6,108 bases of DNA from Clostridiales bacterium (GTDB lineage: Bacteria; Bacillota; Clostridia; Tissierellales; Sedimentibacteraceae): positions 1,881 through 7,988 of the forward strand of contig DMWH01000228.1 of assembly GCA_003483345.1 (NCBI GenBank), read 5' to 3'. Position 1 is the stretch's first letter, and the number at the start of each line of letters is the position of its first letter. The notes under the pieces were generated by a model that had not been told where the DNA came from, ran no database searches, and saw only the letters and a list, made by a program, of their open reading frames with translations. Position numbers and translations under genes: made by a program. Below, one piece after another: positions 5,775 through 6,108 of this stretch.

Positions 5775-6108
5775 ATGTTTGCTTTAGTGTTGATATTAAA
5801 TGATATTTATAAGCTTGATGAAATAAATGAATTGTTTTATAATGAAGAATTAGGAGCTACTTCTATAGACAGTCAGGGAATAGGCAAGGTTCTCTTAGAC
5901 CATAATATAAATTTACCGATACTTGACAGCGTAAAAAAGTTGATAGACGGCAGAAAACCATACAGTAAAATAATATTCAGCGTAATAAAAGATAGAGAAA
6001 AACTTGATGCTGTTATTCAAAAATTAAGGGAAGAATTGGATTATTTCGAAGAACCGGGCACAGGCTTTATGTTTGTAATACCTGTTATAGAGGTTTATAG
6101 CCACAGTA
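5775..6108 (+). CDS. PII-like (GlnB-fold) small protein, 3' end outside the window
   Basis: An open frame runs from ATG 5775, behind GGGAGG (5765-5770) with a 4-nt spacer, to the window edge; 111 residues are visible. I read it as a ferredoxin-like beta-alpha-beta-beta-alpha-beta unit aligned to PII proteins. MFALVLILND (1-10) is strand 1, KLDEINELFYNEELGATSI (13-31) is helix 1 running into strand 2, and DSQGIGKVLLDH (32-43) sits where PII has its VKGFGRQKGH segment. KIIFSVI (65-71) is strand 3, REKLDAVIQKLREELDY (74-90) is helix 2, and GTGFMFVIPVIEVYS (95-109) matches the last PII strand. The T-loop region (about 43-62) shows no PII-type uridylylation Tyr motif, and the GKIGDGK B-loop is reduced to EEPGTG. 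Binding of nucleotide or 2-oxoglutarate is therefore doubtful. Canonical PII proteins are trimeric regulators of nitrogen transport and enzymes; this one may be a diverged sensor. Identification is from fold pattern and a few motifs, without database support. Confidence 0.6.
   Translation, partial: MFALVLILNDIYKLDEINELFYNEELGATSIDSQGIGKVLLDHNINLPILDSVKKLIDGRKPYSKIIFSVIKDREKLDAVIQKLREELDYFEEPGTGFMFVIPVIEVYSHS

Overview
The window looks like ordinary chromosome from a low-GC Gram-positive anaerobe, most likely a Clostridia/Tissierellia-type Firmicute. This rests on AT-rich codon use, strong AGGAGG-type ribosome binding sites before nearly every gene, a lipoprotein substrate-binding protein, sigma-A-like promoters and an intrinsic hairpin-plus-T terminator. 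I cannot name the species. All genes are on the + strand, and there is no mobile element, CRISPR array, RNA gene or sign of gene decay.

Layout: (1) Positions 1-285 hold the 3' end of an M20-family metallopeptidase/deacylase that begins outside the window. (2) Positions 286-406 are a regulatory gap with a good sigma-A promoter, a short perfect palindrome between its -35 and -10, and a long leader hairpin whose base falls at the predicted transcription start. (3) Positions 407-4925 are a complete five-gene branched-chain (HAAT-type) amino acid ABC importer operon in the order substrate-binding lipoprotein, LivH, LivM, LivG, LivF. A 17-pair hairpin without a T tract separates the binding protein from the other four genes, which are packed with a 9-nt gap, a 4-nt overlap and an 8-nt overlap. 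A clear intrinsic terminator follows livF. (4) Positions 5034-5708 encode a UPF0173/YtkL-like metallo-beta-lactamase-fold hydrolase with its own promoter. (5) Positions 5775-6108 hold the start of a small protein that I read as a divergent PII-like (GlnB-fold) protein, behind an extended -10 promoter. It runs off the right edge.

How the parts work together: the lipoprotein captures an amino acid outside the membrane, LivH and LivM form the channel, and LivG and LivF hydrolyse ATP to drive import. The intergenic hairpin would let the binding protein be made in excess of the membrane and ATPase parts. The M20 enzyme could release amino acids from acylated or peptide precursors, but that link rests on adjacency only.

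I found no convincing undescribed multi-gene system. The items most worth a second look are the PII-like protein, which lacks the usual T-loop and B-loop signatures, and the regulatory structures in the two non-coding gaps flanking the binding-protein gene.
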